Made by a program: the position numbers and the translations under genes
Shown here: one piece after another, positions 36,650 to 47,776 of the stretch
Layout: every line of letters starts with the position of its first letter
Position numbering within the stretch: position 1 is the stretch's first letter
Assembly (NCBI GenBank): GCA_973895155.1
Contig: OZ316894.1
Location: 18,476,001 to 18,540,000 of the forward strand
Reading direction: 5' to 3'
From: Marsupella aquatica
Lineage: Eukaryota > Marchantiophyta
Length of the DNA: 64,000 nt
The notes under the pieces: generated by a model
The model's input: only the letters and a program-made list of their open reading frames with translations
What the model was told of the DNA's origin: nothing
Database searches by the model: none

Positions 36650-38711
36650 GACCTTTGCATTTGTAAATTCTTTGGTTATCAGAAATTTACAGAAATGGTA
36701 AAACTGTGCATAACCGCGCAGTAGGCTCTAACTATGGTTAAGTTTAACTAGGGTTAAGCTAGAAATTAACCATAGCTACCTCCAAAAGTATAAATATGAC
36801 TGCCCGCTCATGGAAAAAAGTTTCATTTTTCAAGTCCTCTTTCACAATCAAGCTCTCACCCAACCCAAAGAAAACCTCCTCTCCATACAGATGCGCATTC
36901 TGGTCTTAAGAATAAGCTTTCCACTTTCCAAAGCAAACTGTGATACTCGTATCGTAATCAGCTTTGTAGAAAGCAACTTGCGATACTTGTATCGTAAGTT
37001 GCATTCAAACCTAAGTTTCAAACCCTCAACAATACAGGTATCGCTTGGTGCATTGAGCCAACTCAATTAGTCTCATGGTGCAGGAGTGAAAATACTTCAA
37101 TCATGGTTTAGATTCTGTCTCTTGAAGATTGTAAAGCCGTTTGCTGCTCATCTCGCAGTTCTTCATATTATGTTGGGGCCCTTATTTTCTCTTGGGTAGC
37201 TGTTGGTCGGATCCGAAAGCCAATAGCGATACTTGTATCACTCTTTGGATTGAGTAGTGTAGATTTAGGACGGACTGCGCTGCAAAGATCATTGGACTGG
37301 GTCACTCGTGACCTCTAAGGTGGACCTGACAAAACCCCACCTAAACAAACACAAATACTCTGTTCCATTCGCTTACAAGCAAAAATGTGCCCAGCAAAAG
37401 TTGGGCTCGACAATCTTTTGAGTGCCCAAAGAGTGATGGCCTCGTGTCTATATCCTCTCCCATACAATGTTTCCCATTTTTTCTTGTCTTTGTGAGAGCT
37501 CGTGTGAGAGATTTTGGAAAGGAGCATTGTTTGGCTAGAGAGGAGACTGAGGAGGTGGTGTGGCCTGGCTGATTCAAAAAGAAATAGTTTTACCCTGTAG
37601 GCAGCACCAGAACAAGTTCTAGAGGCGGCGCAAATGAAGACAGTGCAAACCATGGTTTGTACTGTGAAAAGGATTTGGTCTGTTTCTTGAGTCATTTCCC
37701 TTAGTTGGTTTTGCACAAATAGTTTTTGAGGCATTCCGTGTGGCTTGTGAAAGACATATGAGATAGTCGTATTGCTTCGAGTAGGAGTCTTTGTGTTTTG
37801 TCATCTAAAGAGGAATCGGCGGATGGATTGGAAAGTGTTGGCCCAATCCGAAAGCAAATTGTGGTGCTTGTATCTCTCTTGGGATTGAGTCATGTTGTTC
37901 TCAGAATTAAGCTGAATTCAGTAATCCCAGTTAAAACATCAGAAATTAACTAGAGACTCCATTAGAGCCTGCAATCTTGTATCTGTAGCCCGATCGTGGA
38001 TTCATGGATCCTCTTGGGGGTTTGTAAGGTGTTGGCTTGTTAAGAAAGCAAAGCTTGTTCTCTCGTTCTTCTCTCTCTGCTCAATGGCAACATTCCCAAA
38101 GAGCGGAGGAAGACTTGCAAGTATGAAGGACTTAGAATTCATCGTTGTCGATTTGGCCATTCCCACAATAACAATCATGACATAGTACTTGCTCAAATTG
38201 ATGCAGCCAAAGGGCGACGAAGGAGAGGACAGTGAGTTGATCGTAGTCACCACCGGCAGAGAAGGAGTTGCAGCTTGTCATGTCTGTCAATCTATCTTTC
38301 CTTTTGTTCCAATTGTTTTGTAAGTTGCTCTTTTGCATCGCTGCGGGCATTGGCGATTCTTTTGCGATTTTGAGTTTTGAGAAGCAGATTAAGTGATCAA
38401 ACTGATAGTTTACATTGATTGCCAGTATCGTCGGCCTTTCTTCATTTTTTGAGCTTCTTGAGCTTCAGATTTGACTCACCGGCACTACATGTCATTGTGC
38501 AGATGGACAACGATAGCCTTGACCCTTGCTGGATTAGAACCGCATGAGAATCAATAGCAGCTCCCAACAGACGCCCCTGCTCAAGGTTCCTGGACCCAGT
38601 AGAAAGCAACTTGGATGCCGTATTCAGAAGAAAGCAAAGCGCGATACTTGTATCGCTCGTGGGATTGATCAAGCAATGTAGATCTCAAATTTGATCTGCC
38701 AAAGGAAAACA
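36650..38711. other. left subterminal region / methyltransferase 5' region
   Basis: Two kilobases with no gene. It holds five to seven palindromes. A longer repeat of roughly 70 bp occurs three times, around 37228, 37863 and 38643, with the layout GAAAGC-AA, palindrome, CTC-T-GGATTGA. It presumably contains the promoter of the plus-strand gene. Confidence 0.6.
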
Positions 38712-41700
38712 ATGGAAGGAAGTGCAAGGACAGGGTCTGCTGAGACCGAGAACCTCATGACAACTTTGTGTAATGTGATTTGGACGACAGAAGATATTTG
38801 TGATGAACAAAAGTTTGTGAGGAGACCTTGGTACTTTCGGGATACTCGAATGATGTCCAAGGAAGCAGCTGACTGGGAGACACCCGTTCTTTGGGTTCAA
38901 GTGAAGAAAACATAGAAGATTACACTCTCCTTTGGTCCAGTAATTTGGGTTGCCGCATGTGACTTTAAGAAGGGTCATGGGAAGGAAAAATCTGTCGCTA
39001 TTGGATTGAGCTTCCTCACAATGTGTGGAAGCAAGGGTTTTGTGGCCCTTGTCGTGGACATGGATTTGTATGATCTCTCAACATTAGACAAATTTCCCAA
39101 AGACCCTATTGTGAAGGAAGTCGCGAGTACAATTGAGATGGAGATCTTCAAGCCTGAGTGGGTTGCTAATGTTGTGGATGATTCGAGTCCTTTGATGTTG
39201 CCGTTTGTCCAAAAAGAGTATAAGAGACTCGTGGGTGAAGAGTTTAAACCCACACGAAGGATCAAAGTAAGGAAGCCAACCATTAGCGGGAGTGGCGCAT
39301 CTTCAGTTGCAAAAGGAGTTGATTGTGCTAGTGGGAGCGGGGGACATGGGAAAGGGAATTCCCAAGTAGAAGCTACCATGAGAGTGATTCTAGGTGAAGC
39401 ACCTCAATCTGTAGAGGCAAGCCCAAGCGCTACTGCAAGTGTTGGTCGTGGTCGAGGTCGTGGAAGGGGAGTTGTGGATGAATTGGTACCTGTCAAGGCA
39501 GAGGTTCCATCGCCATCAACTTCACTTGCAAAGAAGAAGAGGACTGGTTGGATTGGAGGCACAGGAGTAGCTCTAGCTGCAGATTCAAGTGGTGCAATAA
39601 GCACTCCAGCTGTGTCAATGCATCAATCCAAAGAACGATTACCCCTTACCTCAGGTCCAACCTCAGCTGTCGTTAGCATTCCCCTGGTAAGTTTATTTGT
39701 CTAGAAAAAATGAATGTTGGGAGCGATACTTGTATCACGCATTGCATTGAAATAATGAAAATGGTTTGCATTTTGAATTCTTCTTAAAATTCATTGCAAG
39801 CCATGTTATTTTTCAGGGAGATGAGGAAGAAGAGACGTCGTTGGCTTCATTTGAGACAGATGCCATCAAGGCTGAACTTGCAAAGCTCATGCTTGAACGT
39901 AGAGTCCAGAGGACCAGTGTGCTTCTGCATGTCAATAATCTCATTTTTGAAGATGAGGGTGAGAATTCAACTTTAGTTAGACCTGTAGATCGGCTACATG
40001 TAGAGAACATCAAAATGTTGCTCATGAAAAACCCTTCCAACTTCATGGCTCCATTTGTTGTTGTAGTTGATCCAACAGATTGTCCCACAATTCATGAGTG
40101 GGACATTACTAAATCTAGGGTATGGAAGTATCGAGTGATTGGCGGTAATCATGGAGCTCGTGCAAAGGCTGAACTTTTCAAAATGTATGGAAAGCAAGTG
40201 TACGGTGAGATTGAGGCATGGGTTTACTCTGGTCTAACGAGACATGAGATCAGGATGTTGGCTTTCCAGCATAACTACGACCAGGAGTACCGTAAAACCA
40301 TGACATCGATTGACAAAGTTCGTGCCTGTCACAATATTTTCATGGAAATGAATGTGGGGTCAACTAAAGAGGTGCGAGAAGCTTGTTGTAAGGAATGTAT
40401 GCTTGATTACACTCCAGGTGTTCGTGACTCAATGGCCAAACATGACCCTACATTTCAGATTGCCTTTCGATCTGGGGAGATTTGGGAGCTCCAAGATAAA
40501 ATTTTCTCTATGTGGCAAAAGTTTGAGATCCTTGGTCAAACAAAGCCAATCGTGGCCAAGTAGCTGTCAGCAACATCAAAAGGTAAATCAAAAGCTAAAC
40601 CTAAACCGCTGAGTGCAAGTGAAATCAAAATGAACAAGCTCTCTGGGCATTTCAATTTGAGGGTCTTCAGAGCTCTCCAGGGGCTTTCCAATCAGGAGCA
40701 TGTGAAGCGACTCCTAAACAGAGTAATTGGAAAGAAAATCACTCTAGAACAAATGTTCAAAGAAGGTGAGACACTTAAGAAGTTGGCAAAGGTAAAGAAA
40801 TTGTTCCTGCAGATTTCTGGTCAAAAAGATTGGGCAACATGCCGGGAAATGTTTCCCCAGGAAACTGATGTGAAAGTCCTTTCAACTTGGTGCGAAAAGC
40901 TCACAGAAGCAGTAAGCACAATGTCCTTATGGCCTTTTGTTTTCAGTTATATATATTCAAAGCAAACATTTGAGATATTGAATGCAGGTAGTGTTACTTG
41001 TATCACTGGTGGCATTCAAAATTTGTGTTTGGAAATCTTACAAAGAGTTTTGTTTAATGTGCAGTTCAAAATCAGTTCAAAGAGGAAGAAAAAAGTCATT
41101 TCTGGAAATGAATTTGATGAGGGCGTGGAGGTCGAGATTCCTTCATGCGACATCCCCTACGTCTTCAAGAACTATGTTCTTGAAGCAATTGAAAAACACA
41201 ATCGGAGACTGAATATCTCATCAATTGCTACTGCTTCATCTCAACATCAATGGAAGAATGCAAATGGAGACGCATTCTCATATTCTCTTCATGTTGGAGA
41301 TATTCGGAAACTAGAAACCTTTCTAGAGCCAAAACATTTCACTTTGGCAATTGCAGACATCCCGTACGGTTTCAATGCCCCTGGTTCTCAGTTTGACGAG
41401 GAACCTTTCACTGAACAGGATGTAAATGAGATGGTTACTAATTTTGCTAAAATCACCACCTCTCCATTGTGGAGGTTTGTTATGATCCATTCCTTGCAGC
41501 AGACAAATAGCGTTATGAGCGCACTTGAGAAGGTTTGCAATTGCGGAGTTGAGGCCGGTATATGGGAGAAGACAAACATCCATGAGCACCCTTCTGGGCC
41601 AAGGCTAGCTTGGGCTTTTGAGAACTGGTCAATTGGTTATTACAGTGAGGATGGAGTCCGAAAGAAGGAGATGTACAATTTTGCTCCTGATGAGTCCAGG

Positions 41701-42180
41701 GTGAACATTGTGAAAGTTCCCTGTGTTACTACAAAGTGTGTGAGTCTATTAGGGTTTATTGTAAACCCTTATCAAAAACCAATTGCATTGGGTGATTGGT
41801 TTGTTAATCATTTCAGTGAGAAAGGGGACTGGGTGGCAGACCTTTGTTGTGGAACTGGGTCAACATTGGTGGCTGCACTTCTCAACTCTCGGAATGGGTG
41901 TGCTGTTGACAAAGGTGAGACTCAGGTAGAATTTTTGAGGAGTCGGATTATGACATTGGAATCTGTTTGGACTCTATACGATGAAGCACAAGTGTCCGGT
42001 GAAGGTGGCCAGGGACAAGAAGTTCAGCCTCCGGTTGGTGGGCAGTTGGGAGTCATTGGTACTAGCATTTATGTGGATACTGATGACCAGGAGGAGCCTG
42101 AAGAAAATGAGCCAAACATTGAAGAAAAGCTACCTAGAACACCGGACGACGGGGAACTCAATGATATGTTGTTAGATTAG
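38712..42180 (+). pseudogene. ParB-like domain fused to bacterial-type N4/N6 DNA amino-methyltransferase
   Basis: Inferred exons are 38712-39686, 39817-40911 and 41065-42180; introns 39687-39816 and 40912-41064 are GT-AG, and each contains one palindrome. The 1061-codon frame is open except for in-frame TAG at 38913 and 40561. The N-terminal 320 residues are basic and low-complexity, with a GRGRGRGRG run and KKKRTG. Residues about 377-497 look ParB/Srx-like (VDRLHVENIK, then YRVIGGNHGARA, then LTRHEIRMLAFQHN). The C-terminal part is a beta-class amino-methyltransferase. It has motif IV ADIPYG (about residue 786), then NPYQKPIALGDWF, then the SAM-binding DLCCGTGST (about residue 947), and ends in an acidic tail. 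Fusions of ParB-like and methylase domains are known from bacterial and phage genomes, so an ultimately bacterial source is likely. The base modified (N6-adenine or N4-cytosine) cannot be decided. The two TAGs may have silenced this copy. Confidence 0.85.
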
Positions 42181-42345
42181 ATGTGTGCAATAACACTATT
42201 GAGGATTTATCAAGGCTTTCTATTAATGATTGAGAACCTTGATAAACATATCTCTATTTGAGGTTTGAAATGCAATTGGCGATACATGTATCGGATGTAG
42301 CATTCCCAACAACATTCCTACCTATCTGCACTTTTCCTACTCTAA

Positions 42346-45300
42346 CTAGTCACAGTCATCTGCATCAATGATTTCCGTGTCGAGCATTGCTGCTTGGATG
42401 ATTCGCTTTGTTTGTACTGGAAGCGTGTTGTTTGAGAGTAGTGCAAAATTATATGCATAAATTGCAGTTTCTGAGAGGCACAATGTGTCCTCAAGTAACT
42501 TGTTAGAGGATGCAGCTTTTTTAGGGTAATATTGACCTTCCATAGCAGACCCTTCTCGAGAATCCATTGTATACCATACAATTTTGATGTTCTCTGGAAC
42601 ATCTTGTACTTTGGATAGAATATCTATGACTTTTGCCATCCAAAATGGTCTGCTGTTTGGATCCCTATATGCAGCCACGCAAATCATTGCATATTTAGTG
42701 TTCACTTCAAGATCTTTGAAGTCTCCCTCGACTGCTTTCTTCTTCCTTGTTCCAGAGTACATGACTGTTGTTGCACCTGCAATTTTATCTAGCAAGGTTG
42801 GCTCTATTTGTGGGGGAAGTGCATTTCTTGGAGTCTCTACTCCAATATTTGATTTTGGCCACGTCCAATCAAAAACCCATTGTCCTTCCTTCAAGTGGTG
42901 TTTAATCACTTCTTTCTGGTTGTCAAAGAAACGGAGCCACCAAAGTTTATCCTCATCATCAAAATAATTGAATCCATCTTCAATTGATTTGCGATATTTC
43001 TCCAGGACTGCAACATGGTTGCAGAGAAGACGCTCGTCTCCATTGCCTCCGTCATCATGTTCATCATTCTCCATTGTTGCTCCGGTTGTAGATTTCAATG
43101 CCATTTGTGCAGCAACCCACATGGTAGATGTGGGGATGTATCTAAGGAACTCCACTGCTTCTCCCCAACTTTGAGTGCTAGAAAGATGCTTTGCGTGAAA
43201 CAAAGTCGAAGTTCCTCCATTCTCTCCTACAACCCTCTTCATCCTAAATTGCTTTTGACCACTAATACCATGTAGAGGACACAAAACATGCCCAATACCT
43301 CCCATGTCATTGGGTTGGTCTTTATCCGACACAAACTTCTTGAAATCAGCAACCTCTTCAACAAAAATTATCTCAGCCTTTGGATTGTACGAATCCTTGA
43401 GAATGTCTGCAAGACTATCCACCCGAAAAGCTTTTCGCTTATTTAATTTTGAGGAGAACTTGCTGAACATTTGGTCAATCTGATCATGGGTATGTCCAAC
43501 CAAAAGAAAACCAACTTTGATCTTTTGGAAAACCCTCATCTCAACAAGCATATTCAAATATGCCATGAGAAATTTATTTTTATTTTCTCGAGGGGTATTA
43601 TCAAGTTGTAGATACAACACTGGAGGGAGTGGACCTTCCCAACTATTTAAAATATGTTGGATCACATGCACTGTCAAGTTGGTGTCGTTGTGAATGTTTG
43701 GATAATTCAAAAACACTTTTGATGTCAAATGTCCATTGAACACCAAACAACCCACCACATGTACCGGAATAAAGTACTTCTCGTCCATGTTTTTGGGGCA
43801 CCTAGTGAAATGTGGCAACTCAGTCTTTTTTTGATCCATACCATCAATGCAGATCCCCAAATATTTTTCTGGACTCTTATAGCACTTGCTTCGGTGCTTT
43901 GCTAATTTCTCGCTCTCAACTCCTTGTGCTTTCCGATGTTGGTTCAAAAGTGTTGAATATTTTCCTGTCAAATGAACGTCAATGTTTTTGTCAATAATAA
44001 CCGCATCACCAAACCAAACAAGTAAATAATGTAGTACTTAACATCAATCCTTTACTTATTTAAAGGTAGACACAACTTACATTTTTCTGCTTCAAATACT
44101 GCTTTGTCGCGAAGTGCTTTGAACTCTGTGCAAGGACCGCATGTGGAGAAGCGACTCTTTTTTGGAATATGCACCCTGGGGAACTCTTTGTTCCAGATGC
44201 GAACAAACCAAGAATATGTGATCTCGGTTTCCTTCCACACCATAGTATCAGTCTTGAAAGCATCAAATACTTCAGCTTTCGTCCAATTGTCTGGTAAGTG
44301 GAAGATGTCCTTGTTTGGAAGACTTTCAACATTTGACATGAAAAACTCATTCAACCATTGAACTAGTGAAAGATGAGTAACCGATTTTTCCTTGCAAAAT
44401 GTGTCATTTTGAATACGAGAAAACGTATTCCTTGAGATTCTCTGCAGCCGATTATTTCCAACGGAAAATAATTTCTTGAAACCTTCTCGACAAAAAGATC
44501 TCCCGTCAACAATGTAACCGGTTGGACCACCGTGCCCACTTTTCAAACAGCCCCTTAGAAGTATGTTCTTCTCGGTCGATGATAAGCCATAATAGAAAGT
44601 CCGGTGTTTTGTCACTAAATCTAGACCAAAATATCTCAAACACAAATTATCACAACATGGGTACTTAAAAACTTCTTTCATTTTTTTTGTCTTTAAATTT
44701 TGATTTGTAACATTATCTTTCCTCACAAGCTTGTCTCTCACTTTCTTGCTAAGCTCCTTTTGTTTCTCCATACTGTGAAATCCATGGAGTGAATGTTCAC
44801 TCTCTTGTCTCTCTGCAACTTCCAGAATAGAGCCATTAGTATCTTTTGAGCTACTATCATCTGAAGATAGAGTGGGATTTCTCGGATCACTAAAGAGATG
44901 ACTATAGCTACTCTCGCCCTCATTTGTTTCCAAACATTCTGATACAACTTGTGCAATGGCTTGCGACTGTCTATTTTCCTCAACATCTTCCTCCTCACTT
45001 GACTCATCAGAAAACACTATTGGACTTCTTGGTTCTCTGTACATAATTCGGACTCCGCTAAAACTAGTGAGGCCTCGTCTAGCAACTTGAAGACGTCTAA
45101 TTGGCTGTCTAGAAACACTCCTAGTTGCAGAAGTGGGTCTGGTGGTCATCAATGGTGTGTCTTGATTGTTCCCCAAACTTGTATTGTGTACACGAGCGGC
45201 TGCCATTGGTCCATTGATTGGAGAAGCATCGAATAATCGTTGTACACATCTTCCCACTGCAATTTGAGATTGCGCAGATTCTGGACTTTGTAGTCCGTTG

Positions 45301-45887
45301 TCTTTGCTGTTGCTGGGAACCAGTTCTCTTTGACGCAATGCAGACGGCAATCCACGTACCGTTGTGTGTATTGTACCTTGCATTCTCACGTCTGTCCCAA
45401 GAAATATCCTTCGCTGCACCTGTGGCAAAACTGATTCCCTCAAAGGCAATGCAAATGGCGATACACATATCGCTGTTTGCATTCGACCTTCTCATCTCTC
45501 CTTTGGCACCTGTTGGAAACTTGAAGCATCAATTGGAGATCCCAATCTCGTTGTCGATACGCGTATCGTCTTCTTGATTCCTTCACCATACCCAGGGATA
45601 GACGGTCTAAATCGACGTCTAGAACCTAAACCTTGGATAGAAAGCTTTTGCATCCGAGGGGAGGGAATGTTTAGGAGCCGACGTTTATCAGGTTTACTAG
45701 GTGACACATAGTAAGCCCCAGGTTCTGGTTCAGAACTTCCATCAGAATCAGAGTCCGATATTTCGGGTACACTCTATTGAGAAACTGGGAGTAATTTGCG
45801 AATATGATTTGGCAAACATCGACGACCATGAGGACCACCATTGGGGGAGGACTCAACTGAACTGGAGGGCGACCACTCTTTAGACAT
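42346..45887 (-). pseudogene. DDE-type transposase (DUF7869-like)
   Basis: This is convergent with the methyltransferase gene, leaving a 165-bp gap that holds a palindrome. Proposed exons are 45887-45510, 45419-44081 and from about 44036 to 42346. Intron 45420-45509 is GT-AG and contains a palindrome; the second intron is uncertain (a 44-nt intron keeps the frame, other acceptors do not). The N-terminal 300 residues are Ser/Arg-rich and disordered-looking. A Cys-bearing region follows (CCDNLCLRYFG, CGPCTEFKALRD). The catalytic part has CIDGMDQKK, LYLQLDNTPRENKNK and VGHTHDQIDQMFSKF, the arrangement of the DUF7869 family, supplying the candidate DDE residues. One in-frame TAG lies at 45774. 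The protein ends ADDCD. It presumably binds the element ends and cuts them, but its role is inferred from motifs and its position between inverted repeats. Confidence 0.85.
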
Positions 45888-46879
45888 GGCTAACGTATAA
45901 CTAACTCTATACTGGTGGGCATTCCTGTCACAAAATGCTCTTATGCTCAAAAAACTCAAATAGACGCATAACTTTGTGAAACAAAATGGTGCAAAAAACT
46001 TAGTCGGCGTTGATGTATTTATAGTTTTTGGTGACCCTGAGCCACGTGGCTACTTCTGACTGGTCAGCCGCTACACGACAAAATAGATTGGGTGATTAAA
46101 AAAGGTTCAAATTAGTGTTTTAACGACAAAATTAATGTACATGTTAAGTGTTTCCTTCAGGGTGGATGCAATTTTTATTCTATTTGGGATATTGTATAGT
46201 GGATTGCTTTAATCAACCATTGAGACAATTTGGTTCTAGATGCGATACAAGTATCGCTTTTTGTATTTTGGGGTGATTTTTTCAAATTGGTCCTGTAAAA
46301 GGTGCACATATTGTGCTTTGGAGTTATGTACCATAGTTTTGCTGATTCACAATCACTTTTCATGATGGTTAGGCGGAATGGTTACCATGATTTTGTCACT
46401 TAGTTTACTTTTTGGTTAAAAGTAGATCAACTGCGTTGAACTGTGTAGTAAATTTTGGGCAACTATGATGTAACTTTTCAAATTGTTGATAGTAAATTTT
46501 TTGAAAGGAGAGGTTGAGCTACTTTTGGAGTATATTCTCAAATGATGAATGTGGTTTGCGATACGAGTATCGCTAGTTGCTTTCCTTTATATGTTTGGGT
46601 TTGGAAGCAAAACTATTTTCCATGTGTACAAGTTGACGGAAAATAAGGATTTTCCATGTTGGAAACAAAGTTGAACGTTGTCAACAACAAACAGTACATT
46701 TCAGAAGTTTAAATATATATAATGAGGTAGTCTGTGGGCATTGCTCACCCCTTCAATGAAATCCCATCTACGATACAAAAATGTAACTATTGGGATATTG
46801 CGGAATTTTGGATCGCTATTTGTGTCATTTCAACAAAATTGGCGAGAATGAAAAACACCCTTCTCTATGTGCGGAAATA
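45888..46879. other. right subterminal region / transposase 5' region
   Basis: No gene. It contains palindromes at 46244 and 46560. An open frame that starts at 46734 and runs into the PHD finger is an artefact of the transposon end joining gypsy sequence. Confidence 0.6.
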
Positions 46880-46905
46880 CTTCTCAATTGGTCTGAAATC
46901 ATGTT
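46880..46905 (-). repeat. right terminal inverted repeat of the DNA transposon
   Basis: The reverse complement matches the left repeat at 22 of 26 positions and also starts AACATGAT. The mismatches fall at positions 9, 12, 17 and 20. Confidence 0.92.
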
Positions 46906-47132
46906 ATGTGCGCAACTGTGCACCATGTCACCTTCCCAACATTGATGGTACAGTAGATCCAAGCTTGGCACATGTTTGTGCTGGCTTGAAATGTATGTTG
47001 TGTGGATTTGCTCAGGGAGCAGCTACTATGTTGATTTGTGATAAGTGTTCTAGAGGATGGCACATGTCATGTTTGACACCACCATTGCAGGTGATTCTTA
47101 GTGGATCATGGTTGTGTCCTCACTGTCGGTGA
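46906..47132 (+). pseudogene. pol: gypsy Pol C-terminus: PHD finger after integrase (3' part of split frame)
   Basis: After the right ATGT the frame continues from the integrase with RNCAPCHLPNIDGTVDP. A PHD finger follows, with C-X2-C (CMLC), C-X2-C (CDKC), H-X2-C (HMSC) and C-X2-C (CPHC) in Cys4-His-Cys3 order, ending in TGA at 47130. The core CDKCSRGWHMSCLTPPL resembles PHD fingers that read histone H3 tails. Position at the integrase C-terminus parallels the chromodomain of chromoviruses, so targeting integration to particular chromatin is a reasonable inference. All zinc ligands are present. Confidence 0.9.
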
Positions 47133-47307
47133 AGCCGACTAGTTATCATTTGTGTTCTCTTGGCAGATATGGATTGCAGGTAGGTGATCGATGGGGCTCA
47201 CTTGCACCCGACCTCCTGATCTTCACACCTAAAAAGGTGTATATCAACCTTGTAGAACTCATGGCTAGCTAGAGTTAGGGGACCTTACTCCCAGCTAGGG
47301 GGGCGAT
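47133..47307 (+). other. gypsy 3' untranslated part with polypurine-like tract
   Basis: Non-coding. AGCTAGGGGGGCGAT at 47293-47307 is purine-rich and lies immediately before TGTGGG, as a polypurine tract does before a 3' LTR. Confidence 0.55.
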
Positions 47308-47442
47308 TGTGGGTTTTGGACATGTGTGGACATGAGTTCCACTTGTATTCCATTCTCTTGTGTTTGTGATGTGGCAGTGTGACTATGTATGGATGTATGT
47401 GACAAGCGATGTATGTTGTGTAGCGATATGTATGTGCACAAC
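47308..47442 (+). repeat. repeat A, first copy (135 bp)
   Basis: Starts TGTGGGTTTTGGACATG directly after the purine tract. It is about 96% identical to 47777-47911. The start position suggests a 3' LTR start, but the sequence is absent from the left end of the gypsy block. Confidence 0.75.
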
Positions 47443-47445
47443 AAC

Positions 47446-47775
47446 TGTCACACCATTCTAGGTAGTGTTAGAGTGTATCGTACTATCTAGATTCGTATGT
47501 TTGGTATGTGTGCTATATGAGCCGATAAGGTTCCGTCAGGTTTGTGTGAGAGGGTACTTCTCACTTGTGAGGCATTGAAAGGTCATCTTTCAATGTTGAG
47601 CCTTGGAGAGAGAGGAGCTTGAGTGTGGCTATGGTGGCTGTGAGCTCCGCTTGTGTAACGTGGATTCCTTGAGTAGTGCAAGGTGAGTTGGCTTGACATA
47701 CGTGTGTGATCGGATCGGTATGGGATCGATGGGGTATTATTGACCGGGATCGTTGTGCCGATTGTATTGAGATTA
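47446..47775 (+). repeat. repeat B, right copy
   Basis: Near-identical to 27908-28237. It is sandwiched between the two copies of repeat A, three bases after the first and one base before the second. Confidence 0.8.
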
Positions 47776-47776
47776 T

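Larger units (their letters stand above)
36638..46571. repeat. dispersed palindrome GCGATACNNGTATCGC (about 14 sites)
   Basis: Exact GATACNNGTATC cores start at 36638, 36942, 36982, 37228, 38643, 39725, 42281, 45556, 46244 and 46560. Near-matches start at 37031, about 37863, 40993 and 45460. Most extend to CGATAC-GTATCG, and several to the full 16-bp palindrome. Many also carry an outer dyad, ATGCAA on the left and TTGCAT on the right (clearest at 36626-36661, 42271-42304 and 45449-45485). One perfect core would be expected about once in 100 such elements by chance. Sites lie in both subterminal regions, in three introns, between the genes and once in the transposase N-terminal coding region. 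I saw none outside the transposon. Confidence 0.93.
36496..46905. mobile_element. 10.4-kb DNA transposon encoding a DDE transposase and a ParB-amino-methyltransferase
   Basis: The ends are 26-bp inverted repeats at 36496-36521 and 46880-46905, matching at 22 of 26 positions and starting AACATGAT. They are flanked by a 4-bp ATGT duplication. Inside are two convergent genes: a plus-strand ParB-like/N4-N6 methyltransferase (38712-42180) and a minus-strand DDE transposase (45887-42346). About 14 copies of a palindrome GCGATACNNGTATCGC or close variants lie in the non-coding parts. The 4-bp duplication suggests affinity to superfamilies with 4-bp target duplications (for example Sola or Chapaev-like), but I cannot assign the superfamily from sequence alone. 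Both genes carry in-frame TAG codons in this copy. Confidence 0.92.

Noticed and set aside
37315-37734. A 139-codon minus-strand gene in the transposon's left subterminal region
   Set aside because: No motif, and the region is rich in palindromes and repeats that behave as non-coding DNA.
46734-47132. A complete 132-residue protein starting at 46734
   Set aside because: Its first 58 codons are transposon end sequence. The PHD finger belongs to the interrupted gypsy polyprotein.
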